From Agarilytica rhodophyticola (lineage in GTDB: Bacteria > Pseudomonadota > Gammaproteobacteria > Pseudomonadales > Cellvibrionaceae): a stretch of 64,000 nucleotides of DNA. The translations under genes and the position numbers were made by a program. The stretch lies in NCBI RefSeq assembly GCF_002157225.2, contig NZ_CP020038.1:5946991-6010990 (forward strand). The letters run 5' to 3'. Positions 19,438-28,074 of the stretch are shown piece by piece. The notes beneath the pieces are model-generated. The model was not told the DNA's origin, ran no database searches, and worked only from the letters and a program-made list of their open reading frames with translations. Each line of letters opens with the position of its first letter. Position 1 is the stretch's first letter.

Positions 19438-20478
19438 ATGAAAACTAAATTATTATTAGTAGTTGTTTCTATACTTTTTAGTATTACTGCCCAAGCAAAG
19501 TTAGCAGGCAAAAATGTTGTTCTCGTTCATGGTTTTATTTCTGAACATTTAAATACCCGTCCAAGTCAAGCAGATCAATTAAGGGAGGGCCCTCAGTACT
19601 GGCAAGACTTTTGGGCATCACGTGCGGAAGCAACTCTCGTATATCCTTCACATGAACGGGTACAGGGGAGAATTAAAGATGCTGTTCGCAGCCAGTTTTT
19701 AGATTATGAAAGACGTGGTCTATGCGCTAACGGCTGTATCTTTGTAACGCATTCAACAGGAGATTTAGTATTGCGTGATGCATTAACGCGGCTAAATCAA
19801 TGGGGTATTGACCAGCGAAGATTTAAAGTATTAAGCGTTATTGATTTGGCTGGTGCAGGTGGTGGTACAGGCCTTGCAGATTTGGCTGTCAGCACCGCAG
19901 AAACTCGCGGGCCAATAACAGGTATTGTCCGCACAATTGCAGGTGGCGTACTGGGCGTTAATTTTGTTCCGGAAAGACTCGGCGTACTTAATGATTTACG
20001 TGTTGCCAAAGCTCGTAGTATCGCTCAGCAAAACAATAGCTTTCCCCGCTTGAGAGTCGCTGGTGCAGGAGATGCGTTCGCACGGATCACTAAAGGCTTT
20101 ATACGTGGTTACGATGATAGTGTTGTGGGTATGCATAGTGCATGTGGAGCACGCTTTGCCGGTGATGTGGAATCATGTAGCAGCAGCGTGCGCTCAAATG
20201 GTCAATTAGCCAGTGCTAGAGGACCAGGTTCCCTGCTCCATAATCACTTTCCCATTATCATGGCTGACCGTGGCGACCACGATGAATTGCGCAACAACTC
20301 TAGACCAGGAGGCGCACTTACTACCGTCGTCAACAATCGTGCAATTGGCGGTTTAAATATAGATTTTGCAACTAACACCAGTACTCGAGCGTGGAGCTGG
20401 TTCACTAGAGTACGAGAGGTGAATGGAAGCAGTAACAAAAGTATATCCGCTACGATCTTCGACACACTAGACCGCTAA
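19438..20478 (+). CDS. Secreted lipase-like alpha/beta hydrolase
   Basis: 346 residues with a signal peptide (MKTKLLLVVVSILFSITAQA). The oxyanion-side motif VLVHGF is near residue 30 and the nucleophile elbow reads THSTGD near 105, a variant of GxSxG with threonine in the first position. Candidate acid and histidine residues are in the second half (for example RGDHDE and LLHNHFP) but cannot be fixed by eye. A glycine-rich stretch (AGAGGGTGLADLA) follows the elbow. Substrate is unknown; triacylglycerol or polyester cleavage is plausible. The ATG at 19438 follows TAAGG eight bases upstream; an in-frame GTG directly precedes it. Confidence 0.78.
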   Translation: MKTKLLLVVVSILFSITAQAKLAGKNVVLVHGFISEHLNTRPSQADQLREGPQYWQDFWASRAEATLVYPSHERVQGRIKDAVRSQFLDYERRGLCANGCIFVTHSTGDLVLRDALTRLNQWGIDQRRFKVLSVIDLAGAGGGTGLADLAVSTAETRGPITGIVRTIAGGVLGVNFVPERLGVLNDLRVAKARSIAQQNNSFPRLRVAGAGDAFARITKGFIRGYDDSVVGMHSACGARFAGDVESCSSSVRSNGQLASARGPGSLLHNHFPIIMADRGDHDELRNNSRPGGALTTVVNNRAIGGLNIDFATNTSTRAWSWFTRVREVNGSSNKSISATIFDTLDR

Positions 20479-20791
20479 GTTTTATCCCAATCGTTTTAAT
20501 CTAGGGCGCGTTATTATTGGTTTTTTTCGTTATTTAGCTTTAAAAAAAATTCTTTATTAAAAAGAATTATAAATACGATCAGGCCAGTAATGACGAGCTC
20601 TGCCAACCCCATAGACACAAATTGCAGAATAGAAAACTCGTCATTATTTAATAATTAACACTGTAATCGTTTACAATTTGAGTTATCTGTGTTTTATTAT
20701 CTTCGTTGCTCACTATGCATATTCAGTAAAGTTTTGACTCCCCATATATAAATTTAATAATAATGAATATTTAAATTGAGGAATCTTAAAA
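20479..20791. other. Intergenic region upstream of GH43 gene
   Basis: 313 bases. It holds an AT-rich hairpin (AATTCTTT/AAAGAATT, 20548-20568) that may end the lipase transcript, and a LacI-type operator at 20662-20675. Confidence 0.5.
20662..20675. promoter_or_regulatory. LacI-family operator upstream of GH43 gene
   Basis: TGTAATCGTTTACA matches the LacI/PurR-type palindrome with a central CG (arms TGTAA and TTACA). It lies 116 bases before the glycosidase start, suggesting repression by a sugar-responsive LacI-family regulator encoded elsewhere. Confidence 0.6.
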
Positions 20792-22036
20792 ATGCATTTC
20801 CCCAAGTTGAAGAAAACATCCGCCTTATTTTTAAAGTCTATAGCAGTGGTTAGTGTTGTAACTTCTGTTATCGTAGCAGCAGTAACCACTCACGCACAAC
20901 CACTTAGAAATCGTGCCGAACTACCTAATATGAATACCTGGGAACCCTTGTTAGGCAAAATGACACCAGAAGGTACCGCAGACCCTTCCGCCGTTGTGTT
21001 TAATCACAATGGAGAAGAAAAAGTTTACGTTTACACATCTACAGATAGTAAAGATCTATGCAATACCGATAGAGCTATAGCCAAGCGATACAAAGGCAAC
21101 GGTCATTTCTGTATGCAGCAGTATCGAGTATTTACAAACTCCACAGCAAATTTAGACGCAAGAAACTGGACAACCCACGGTGGCTTGGTCTGGCAGGCGA
21201 GCGTTCCGTGGGCGAGACAGCAAACAACAGAAGGCCATGGCGGAAGCGCCACAATGTGGGCACCTGATGTAGTGAAAAATGGAAATACCTACTACATGCT
21301 ATTCCCCACTCTGGCCAAAAACAATCATCAACGAATTGGCGTCGCAACTGCTAGCAATCCTCTAGGGCCATTTACAGCTCGTCCCAATCCAATTTCCACG
21401 GCCAATGGTTTTGACCACGTTTTTGATCCATCTGCGATTAAGGTTGGTAACCAGTGGTACATTTTTTATGTTAAAACCGGCACAGAGCAAGCGAGAGATA
21501 AAAAAACTGGCGCACTTAGGTATCGAGACAACGGCCAGCCTCTTTACTTTAAATCTATCTGGATGGCCAAAATCGATTCCAACTTCACCTCCATATCAAA
21601 CCCAAGAGATTTAAAACTTGATAGAGACAGTTATTTAGAAGGGCCAGACGCTTATTACGCCGGTAATGATTTGTGGGTGCAATACGCCAGTGTGAGCGCC
21701 GAGAAACAAGCAAAACCAGGTGGTGGTTTCTACCCCGCAGGCTATGAATTGAAACAAGCTGTAGCATGGAATAACAATAGACCCGACCATATGTTCGATA
21801 CTAGACCTGGTGTACAAGTTCACTCATTTGGTACCCAAGGTACTAAACATGGCTCTGTTATTAAGTGGAAGGACAAATACTTTTCTTTCTATCACGACCA
21901 TAAATCAGCTTTCGGCGCACCTTGGGCTTTCCGTAAAGCGATGTACAGTCAAGTAGAGGTGGATGCTAATAAGCGTAATCAGGTGAAGCCTTTCAGACCT
22001 GATAGAAAAGTCAATGTGCCAAGTATTGGCAATTAA
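20792..22036 (+). CDS. Secreted glycoside hydrolase, family 43 type
   Basis: 414 residues with a signal peptide (about 1-36, ending TTHAQ). The five-bladed beta-propeller signatures of GH43 are present: the catalytic-base aspartate in GTADPSAV (about 61), WAPDVVKNGNTYYMLF (about 152), DPSAIKVGNQWYIFY (about 212, the pKa-modulating aspartate), and the acid glutamate in YLEGPDAYY (about 286). These enzymes cleave arabinosides, xylosides or galactans, but the exact substrate cannot be read from sequence. No binding module is attached and no other glycosidase is adjacent. A LacI-type operator lies upstream. The stop codon lies inside the first copy of a 13-base direct duplication (22024-22052). 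Confidence 0.85.
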   Translation: MHFPKLKKTSALFLKSIAVVSVVTSVIVAAVTTHAQPLRNRAELPNMNTWEPLLGKMTPEGTADPSAVVFNHNGEEKVYVYTSTDSKDLCNTDRAIAKRYKGNGHFCMQQYRVFTNSTANLDARNWTTHGGLVWQASVPWARQQTTEGHGGSATMWAPDVVKNGNTYYMLFPTLAKNNHQRIGVATASNPLGPFTARPNPISTANGFDHVFDPSAIKVGNQWYIFYVKTGTEQARDKKTGALRYRDNGQPLYFKSIWMAKIDSNFTSISNPRDLKLDRDSYLEGPDAYYAGNDLWVQYASVSAEKQAKPGGGFYPAGYELKQAVAWNNNRPDHMFDTRPGVQVHSFGTQGTKHGSVIKWKDKYFSFYHDHKSAFGAPWAFRKAMYSQVEVDANKRNQVKPFRPDRKVNVPSIGN

Positions 22037-22052
22037 AAATATTGGCAATTAA
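22024..22052. repeat. 13-base direct duplication at the GH43 stop codon
   Basis: TATTGGCAATTAA occurs at 22024-22036, where it contains the last codons and the stop of the GH43 gene, and again at 22040-22052 after AAA. It looks like replication slippage, or a scar next to the neighbouring element. Confidence 0.7.
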
Positions 22053-22057
22053 CTAGA

Positions 22058-22192
22058 AGCTGTTTCATAACTCGTGAGCGCAGGCGAGACAGGGCAAAAA
22101 TAATCGAAAAAGCGGAGTTTACACGAAGTAAATGAGCATTTTGAGAGTATTTTTAACGCCGTATCGGCAAGTGCAGCAGTTATGAAATAGCT
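22058..22192. mobile_element. MITE-like element with 15-bp terminal inverted repeats
   Basis: A 135-base stretch bounded by AGCTGTTTCATAACT (22058-22072) and AGTTATGAAATAGCT (22178-22192), which match at 14 of 15 positions as inverted repeats. The interior is GC-richer than its surroundings and encodes no protein. Size, terminal repeats and intergenic position fit a small non-autonomous transposable element. No flanking target duplication is obvious, and I see no second copy in the window. Confidence 0.6.
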
Positions 22193-22308
22193 CTACCAAT
22201 CCCCTGAGTCACAAGGATGTGACACCCTTTTAAGATTGGTCGCAATAAAACATGTAAGTTAGTTACCCTAACAGTTTTCAGTAGCTTCCTTCTTGGATCG
22301 GATAAGAA

Positions 22309-23268
22309 ATGAAGACTCCAAATAAAAGTTTCATTATCGCTGCATTAGTATCTCTCTCATCAGTTGGCATTTATCTTGGTATTACGTCAATGTCTCTTGA
22401 GACTCCCGTTCACCCCCATCACCCAATAAATACAGCCTCTAACTTGTCTGCAAATGCTACACAGAAAAACATGCAAGCATTTCACTCTGAAAAAACTCGC
22501 TCTAATCAAACTGAGTTAGGCGTTAGCAACGTTACAAATAATATAGAGAATAATGGTTTTGTCGATAGCCTTGACGAGCTGTTTAACTCCGACTCTAACG
22601 ACCTATATCAAAATAGTACACGAATTAACGAACTGCTCACTCAATGGGCGCAAATAGATCCAGAAGCGGCTTTGGAGTGGCTGCACTTGGTTGACGATGA
22701 ATCCGACATGATGGATGGATATTTTTATAATGTTATTGCTATTTACATGGAAAGTGACTTCCATGCTGCCGGCGATGCTATTGCAGGTTTACCAAGCAGT
22801 AGTCGCAAGCAGCGTTTAGTTTATAACTATGTATCTGAATATACACGAATTGATCCTGAACAAGCCCTATACTGGAGCGAGATATCTTTTGAAGGAGAAC
22901 TTGCTCAGATCGCAAAACATCAAATACTTAACACGTTAGTTTATGTAGACCCAAATAAAGTACTTAGCTTGCTAGCAAGTGATATTACTAATAATGCTTC
23001 AGGTTCCTATGAGAGTCATAAAGAAATGGCTTTCATGGCATCAAGCCGTATAGACTCAGATGACTTTAAATACGAACGTATTTCTCTTTATCAATATCCA
23101 GAAGAATTACACTCAAACATTGCTTATGCGGTTGCAAGTAATTGGAATAAAGGTGACTCAGAAGGTGCTAAAAACTGGATTGACTCATTGCCACCAAGTG
23201 AAGCTAAACAACAAGCTTTACGTGGCTATTCTGATTTATTCGGAGCACACAACACTACAATTCAATGA
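22309..23268 (+). CDS. Exported helical-repeat protein, unknown function
   Basis: 319 residues with an N-terminal hydrophobic segment (FIIAALVSLSSVGIYLGI) acting as a signal peptide or anchor, then a Ser/Thr/Asn-rich stretch to about 85 and an all-helical body. The body repeats a loose motif of about 35 residues with a DPE-A-L-x-W core: QIDPEAALEWL (about 115), RIDPEQALYWSE (about 183), KGDSEGAKNWIDSLP (about 287). This suggests a TPR-like or Sel1-like solenoid in the periplasm, probably for protein binding. I recognise no named family. It is a single gene after the MITE-like element. Confidence 0.6.
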   Translation: MKTPNKSFIIAALVSLSSVGIYLGITSMSLETPVHPHHPINTASNLSANATQKNMQAFHSEKTRSNQTELGVSNVTNNIENNGFVDSLDELFNSDSNDLYQNSTRINELLTQWAQIDPEAALEWLHLVDDESDMMDGYFYNVIAIYMESDFHAAGDAIAGLPSSSRKQRLVYNYVSEYTRIDPEQALYWSEISFEGELAQIAKHQILNTLVYVDPNKVLSLLASDITNNASGSYESHKEMAFMASSRIDSDDFKYERISLYQYPEELHSNIAYAVASNWNKGDSEGAKNWIDSLPPSEAKQQALRGYSDLFGAHNTTIQ

Positions 23269-23331
23269 ATTGCCACTGTAGCAAAAGTGTCAGTTAACAC
23301 TAATTGCTATCGGTTGAAGACTAAAGAGTTT

Positions 23332-24615
23332 TTAGTTTTGTCGAGGTTCAAGTAGAAGTTGATGAGAATCCTGCTCTATTTGGAATTTGAAATTACCTAA
23401 AATATTCATTCCCAATAAACCATGCACACCTCCCCCCATTTCAAAGTCAAGCACGGCAACGAGAGTATCTGCAATTTCAAAGTCACCAATGGTGAAAGTG
23501 TCAACACGATACACACTACCTTTAGTTAAGCCATTAGCAGTACTAAACATACGCGATCCTGCGTGTGAATAATCAATCGCATGGCTTATGTTTTCAAAAG
23601 CACTACGTGATAATGTTGTCATAGAGGCTCCAGTATCAATCAATAATGTGCTAGAAGTATTATCACCTAATGAAATATCAATTAAGTACTGATTGCCACG
23701 TGGATTTAACGCAACAGCACTTGAAAAGCGCGACGAACGATCGCTAGTATCAGCCAAGCCATCGCTTGGCGTATCATTTATTTTAGCTAACAATTGCTTA
23801 ACGTCAGCTGCAACTCGGGAATCATTTGATAAATCGGACAGTATTTGCTTAGCGTGATAGAGATCTCCATTTTCTAACACCACCTGCGCTTGCCGAAATT
23901 TTTGTTGGGGTGATAGCAAACCGACAATATCTGCCTGCAAATAAACCTGGCTCAATGTGTACCAGTTGAGACTTTCACTCAGAAACTTATCAACTTTGCT
24001 GAGAAACTCGGTAAATTCTTTAATAACTTTTTCATTATCTTTTATAGAATAGGCATATTCCTTTGCTAGCTGAAATACACCTATAGCTTCAATATAGTAC
24101 TCAGTCTGGCGATTAAATTCAGCCAACATCAACAATACATCTAAGTCTTCATAGTAAGTTGTCAAATAAGCGTTAGCCAGTTCGGTAAAGTCTTCTGCTA
24201 AGTTTTGCTCGAGCAATAGACTAAGGCGCGTCAGTAGAATCTTTTTTAGAGCATTACCAGCAATACGATCGCTGTCATTTACTTCCTGAAAAAACTGAAT
24301 AGCATCAAAATAGTTTCTATTATCGAGATATTTGACAAAAACCTGTGATATATCAGTTGTACTTTGTGTAGGTATTGGGTTTTCAGCATCGCCAGTAAGG
24401 GAGTTATTTTTTTCATGCCCATCAGCCTCCAAAACAACAATCTTTTTCTCAGCAAGGGAATGAAATGGCGTAACCGTATCAACTTTATTGTCAATAAAGG
24501 TGGGAATGTTAAGAGCTTGTTGCGAATTAAGAGGCGGCGCAAGAACTCCATGTCCGTACCACCCTAATACAAAGCCTATACATAGAGCGAATATAACGGT
24601 AAGTCGAGACATCAT
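23332..24615 (-). CDS. Membrane-anchored retropepsin-like aspartic protease with helical repeats
   Basis: 427 residues. An N-terminal membrane helix (about 5-27), a linker, a helical TPR-like region (about 90-285) and a C-terminal retropepsin-like domain (about 300-425). The active-site motif is LLIDTGASMTTLS and the second structural motif is HGLLGMNILGNF, as in bacterial clan AA proteases. The catalytic domain should face the periplasm. Target unknown. Another retropepsin-like protein is encoded 1.3 kb away on the same strand (25885-26550), but the two share only the protease fold. Confidence 0.78.
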   Translation of the reverse strand: MMSRLTVIFALCIGFVLGWYGHGVLAPPLNSQQALNIPTFIDNKVDTVTPFHSLAEKKIVVLEADGHEKNNSLTGDAENPIPTQSTTDISQVFVKYLDNRNYFDAIQFFQEVNDSDRIAGNALKKILLTRLSLLLEQNLAEDFTELANAYLTTYYEDLDVLLMLAEFNRQTEYYIEAIGVFQLAKEYAYSIKDNEKVIKEFTEFLSKVDKFLSESLNWYTLSQVYLQADIVGLLSPQQKFRQAQVVLENGDLYHAKQILSDLSNDSRVAADVKQLLAKINDTPSDGLADTSDRSSRFSSAVALNPRGNQYLIDISLGDNTSSTLLIDTGASMTTLSRSAFENISHAIDYSHAGSRMFSTANGLTKGSVYRVDTFTIGDFEIADTLVAVLDFEMGGGVHGLLGMNILGNFKFQIEQDSHQLLLEPRQN

Positions 24616-24745
24616 TTGCTTTACGCTTAATATATAAGCCCCTCAATAGATATATAAGATAAACAGTTTTCTCAATCTTTACCTATCGACCACAGAAAAG
24701 TAAAGGAATTCCCTTACCCAGCTCTGATAGATCGGATCAAAGGAT

Positions 24746-25153
24746 TTACCCACTTATCCCACGTACAACAAACTGGAAAATGTTGAAACCAGCTAAAGCC
24801 AGCATGGTTAACCATGTTCCTAAAGTGCCATAGAAACGCCCTTTGGCAACCCCTCCATTTGATACAGTTAAACCCTGAGCATGGGCAATACGACTGATGA
24901 TTAATACTGTGCCAGCCAAATGCAGCCAAAGGCTCGCAAGACCCGTTATCTCTGCACAAGCGAGTAAGATAAGTGCCAATGGAAGATTCTCAAGCGCATT
25001 GGCATGGCAGCGAATAGCCACATCCAACTCCTTTTGACTACCACTGCCAATAGCGACTTTAAAGACCCTTCGATATTTTATAACTCGAAAAGCCAAGAAT
25101 ATAATAATCAAGTAAGCTAAGCTTGCGTATAAACCAGTGATATATAGAGTCAT
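24746..25153 (-). CDS. MAPEG family membrane protein
   Basis: A 135-residue integral membrane protein with about four helices. The family motif RxHxNxxEN is seen as AIRCHANALENLP (about 47-59), and GRFYGTLGTWLTML near the C-terminus also fits. MAPEG proteins (membrane-associated proteins in eicosanoid and glutathione metabolism) include glutathione transferases; bacterial members of this branch (relatives of E. coli YecN) are biochemically undefined. It follows ribA on the same strand after 59 bases and may be the last gene of that transcript. Confidence 0.82.
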   Translation of the reverse strand: MTLYITGLYASLAYLIIIFLAFRVIKYRRVFKVAIGSGSQKELDVAIRCHANALENLPLALILLACAEITGLASLWLHLAGTVLIISRIAHAQGLTVSNGGVAKGRFYGTLGTWLTMLALAGFNIFQFVVRGISG

Positions 25154-25212
25154 ATTGCTTCCTTATTAAAGTATTATTATCCAACGGGCCAGACAGCAAC
25201 CACTAATTGGCG

Positions 25213-25812
25213 TTATTTATCTTCGCCAGCAATTAAATGCCCAAGCTTGCCTTTTTTAGTTTCCAAATAATTTGCATTATGGGGGTTACGCCCTGTCTCA
25301 TGGGCGAGTCGCTCAATAACTTCAACGTTTAAGTCTTTTAACGCAGCAATCTTACGTGGGTTATTAGTCATAAGTTTTACGCGCGTAATGCCCACTTTTT
25401 CAAACATAGGCTTTAACATGGAATAATCACGCATATCAGCGCCAAAGCCAAGTTTCTCATTAGCTTCGACAGTATCGGCACCATTATCTTGTAATTGATA
25501 AGCGCGAATTTTATTTGTTAAGCCAATACCTCGGCCTTCCTGCCTTAGATAAAAAATAGCCCCTCGTCCTTCTGCAGCAATTTTTTCCATCGCCGCTTGC
25601 AATTGCGCACCGCAATCACAACGCAAACTAAAAAGCGCATCCCCGGTAAGGCATTCCGAATGAATTCTTACCAACGTGGGTTCACCACTGGCCAGATCGC
25701 CCATAGATAAAATAATATGTTCTTTGCCATCTTCATCATCAATAAACCCATGGATTTGAAAAGTCCCCATAGGGGTGGGCAATTTAGATGTTTCGACGTA
25801 TGTAACCGCCAC
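25213..25812 (-). CDS. ribA: GTP cyclohydrolase II
   Basis: About 200 residues, catalysing the first step of riboflavin synthesis from GTP. The zinc ligands are in [17 protein letters not shown] (about 50-65); [11 protein letters not shown], the catalytic tyrosine/arginine region, and [11 protein letters not shown] complete the signature. I choose a GTG at 25812 with GAGGA eight bases upstream over a TTG five codons earlier; the protein then begins [16 protein letters not shown], which fits family N-termini. This stand-alone enzyme matters because the cyclohydrolase-like half of the RibB protein in this window lacks the zinc cysteines. Confidence 0.95.
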   Translation of the reverse strand: MAVTYVETSKLPTPMGTFQIHGFIDDEDGKEHIILSMGDLASGEPTLVRIHSECLTGDALFSLRCDCGAQLQAAMEKIAAEGRGAIFYLRQEGRGIGLTNKIRAYQLQDNGADTVEANEKLGFGADMRDYSMLKPMFEKVGITRVKLMTNNPRKIAALKDLNVEVIERLAHETGRNPHNANYLETKKGKLGHLIAGEDK

Positions 25813-25884
25813 TAATAACGTCCTCAAATACTTTTATAAATACAGTAAAAATAATATATCGTTAACAAATTAGTTCACTAAGAA

Positions 25885-26550
25885 CTAATACTTCGACTCT
25901 AAAATCAATACACCACTTTCTACTTTAAAATTAACACGCGACAAATAGGAATTGCCCAGTAAAATTTCAGCAGGATACTGACCTTCGACAACAACCGCCT
26001 CAACATTGCTTAATTTCAGATCTCCAACAGCAACACTTTGTAAGGTGACTTGATAGCCGCTAGTAATACCGTTAGCTGTTTGCAAACTAATTTTCTTACC
26101 CGAAGAAAATTTAATCCCAATACTCTTTGCCATAATCGAATTAAGTGATAGAGACGTCGCACCAGTATCCACTAAGAAATTGACAGATCGCCCATTAATT
26201 CTACCTGGAGTGTAATGGTGCCCCCCTCGACCGCCGGGAATTCTAACCACAGTTTTAGCTGGCGCAGAATATTTAACACCGCCAATCCGTCGTGAAAGTT
26301 GAAGAGTATGCCGTTTTCCGTCTATTTCAACGATTGCCTTTTTTGTATCAGCACTGACAAGTAAGATACCTTCTGGTGACGTTTTTCCAGCACGAATAGT
26401 GCGCTGAACACCGTTTACCTCCAGTACAACCATGTTTTTGAGCAAGCCTGTAACAACAATATTATCCTGTGCATAGGCATCTATTGCACCACAAAATATA
26501 ATGAGACCAACAAGCCAATATAATCTTTTCATGATCTTAAGCCACCGCAT
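25885..26550 (-). CDS. Secreted retropepsin-like aspartic protease
   Basis: About 221 residues with a signal peptide (MKRLYWLVGLIIFCGAIDAYA after a short N-terminal extension). A beta-rich N-terminal half is followed by a clan AA aspartic protease domain: FLVDTGATSLSLN (about 130), a central QTANGITSGYQV, and ILLGNSYLSRVNF near the end. It belongs to the TIGR02281-like group of periplasmic retropepsin-like proteins. The ATG at 26550 is preceded by GGAT; a longer start at 26571 and a shorter one at 26532 are possible. It sits 61 bases after thiL and before ribA, where pgpA is usually found. Confidence 0.82.
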   Translation of the reverse strand: MRWLKIMKRLYWLVGLIIFCGAIDAYAQDNIVVTGLLKNMVVLEVNGVQRTIRAGKTSPEGILLVSADTKKAIVEIDGKRHTLQLSRRIGGVKYSAPAKTVVRIPGGRGGHHYTPGRINGRSVNFLVDTGATSLSLNSIMAKSIGIKFSSGKKISLQTANGITSGYQVTLQSVAVGDLKLSNVEAVVVEGQYPAEILLGNSYLSRVNFKVESGVLILESKY

Positions 26551-26611
26551 GGTATATCCGTAAGCTACCATCTACTTTCTAATAGTATGTATTTTTCCTG
26601 CTTATTGGGCA

Positions 26612-27604
26612 TTAAAAATGTTTATAGCCCGTATTGCTTTTGCTCAATAATTTCTCACTCTCACTGCAGCGAATTCCTTGTTGCCGAGTTATTTCTCCAA
26701 TTCGGCTGATAGCAAAATTCTCATCTGCTATCAAACGATCAAGGCTGGCAATCTTTGACTGGCTAACAGTAAAGCAAAGTTGATAATCATCACCGCCATA
26801 AAGTGCCCATTCTAGCCACTGCTCAGCTTGTGTGTGCTGACAAACTGCATCTGAAATTGGCAAAGCCTGTAAATCAAGTTCAGCGCCTAGCTCACCACTA
26901 TTCCCACTAGCACGACAAATATGTCCTAGATCAGCCACTAAACCATCGGAAATATCGATCGCAGCACTGGCAATACCTCGCAGTTTTTGCCCTAGCTCCA
27001 ATTGTGGTATCGGCTGATAATAACGCTGACGTAAGTATTGGGCCGCTGAATCATTGACAGAAAAACTGCCTTTAAGTGCACTTAAAGCAGCAGCCCCATC
27101 ACCTAAACTCCCTGTTACATAAATGCCATCACCCGCTTCGGCACCGCTGCGAACCATAGCTTGGCCTGACGGCACAATTCCATGCACCTGAATAGAAATA
27201 CACAGGGGGCCACGCACTGTATCGCCCCCCACGAGAGGACAGCTATAACGCTTAGCACAATCCAATAAGCCTTCACTAAAACTAGCAAGCCACTTTTCAT
27301 CAGCCTCAGGAAGGGATAGCGCTAAGGTAAAGCACAAGGGTTCTGCTCCCATGGCAGCGAGATCACTTAAGGCAACAGATAATGCTCTGTGTGCAATATA
27401 AGTGGGGTTTGCTTTGGCAAAAAAATGTACATCAGCTAGCAGAGTATCAATTGAAAAGGCTAACTGATGGCCATGTGGGATGTCGACAAGTGCGCAGTCA
27501 TCACCAATTCCCAGTGTCACATGAGATGACTCCACCAAACGCTTAAAATAGCGATCGATAAGTGCAAATTCATCAAGAGGATTGGCGTTGAGAGCGCTTA
27601 CCAT
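26612..27604 (-). CDS. thiL: Thiamine-monophosphate kinase
   Basis: A 330-residue enzyme phosphorylating thiamine monophosphate to the active cofactor thiamine diphosphate. N-terminal GIGDDCALV and DTLLADVHFF, SDLAAMGAEP, GGDTVRG, and DISDGLVADLGHI follow the PurM/ThiL superfamily order, with EWALYGGDDYQLCFTV near 270. Length is normal. Its ATG overlaps the nusB stop by one base (TAATG), so translation is coupled. It is the last of the conserved nrdR-rib-nusB-thiL cluster. Confidence 0.96.
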   Translation of the reverse strand: MVSALNANPLDEFALIDRYFKRLVESSHVTLGIGDDCALVDIPHGHQLAFSIDTLLADVHFFAKANPTYIAHRALSVALSDLAAMGAEPLCFTLALSLPEADEKWLASFSEGLLDCAKRYSCPLVGGDTVRGPLCISIQVHGIVPSGQAMVRSGAEAGDGIYVTGSLGDGAAALSALKGSFSVNDSAAQYLRQRYYQPIPQLELGQKLRGIASAAIDISDGLVADLGHICRASGNSGELGAELDLQALPISDAVCQHTQAEQWLEWALYGGDDYQLCFTVSQSKIASLDRLIADENFAISRIGEITRQQGIRCSESEKLLSKSNTGYKHF

Positions 27605-28059
27605 TATTTCTTTGCTTTAGTGTCTTTTGCGTTAACTTCAGTAGCACGCACATCTAGAGCCACCTTGTCTAAAACACCATTGACGAACTTGTGACTATCT
27701 GCTGCGCCGAATTTTTTCGCCATATTTACCGCTTCGTTAATCACAACGCGATAAGGCACATCGATCCGATCGCTAAATTCAAAACACGCTAGGCGCAAGA
27801 TCGACAAAGTCACAGGGTCAACGTTGTCTAGCTGCAAGCCTTTGAGATATGGCGAAAACATTTCATCTAAGGTGGTTTTCTTCATCGCCACACCGCGAAA
27901 TATCTCATGGAAATACTCAACATCCACTTTCGACATATCATTGTCGGTATGATATTCAGCCTCAATAACGTTTATAGCATTGCTGGTCATTTGCCATTGA
28001 TAAATAGCCTGCATGGCAAAATGGCGCGCACGACTGCGGGTTGCAGCAGAAACTTTCAT
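27604..28059 (-). CDS. nusB: Transcription antitermination factor NusB
   Basis: A 151-residue all-helical RNA-binding protein acting with NusE on boxA in rRNA antitermination. It begins with the usual Arg-rich stretch (SAATRSRARHFAMQAIYQWQ) and ends with VINEAVNMAKKFG and KFVNGVLDKVA. A lysine-rich tail of about 12 residues extends past the E. coli length. It lies 15 bases after ribH and overlaps thiL by one base. Confidence 0.96.
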   Translation of the reverse strand: MKVSAATRSRARHFAMQAIYQWQMTSNAINVIEAEYHTDNDMSKVDVEYFHEIFRGVAMKKTTLDEMFSPYLKGLQLDNVDPVTLSILRLACFEFSDRIDVPYRVVINEAVNMAKKFGAADSHKFVNGVLDKVALDVRATEVNAKDTKAKK

Positions 28060-28074
28060 TAATTCTCTCTTTTA

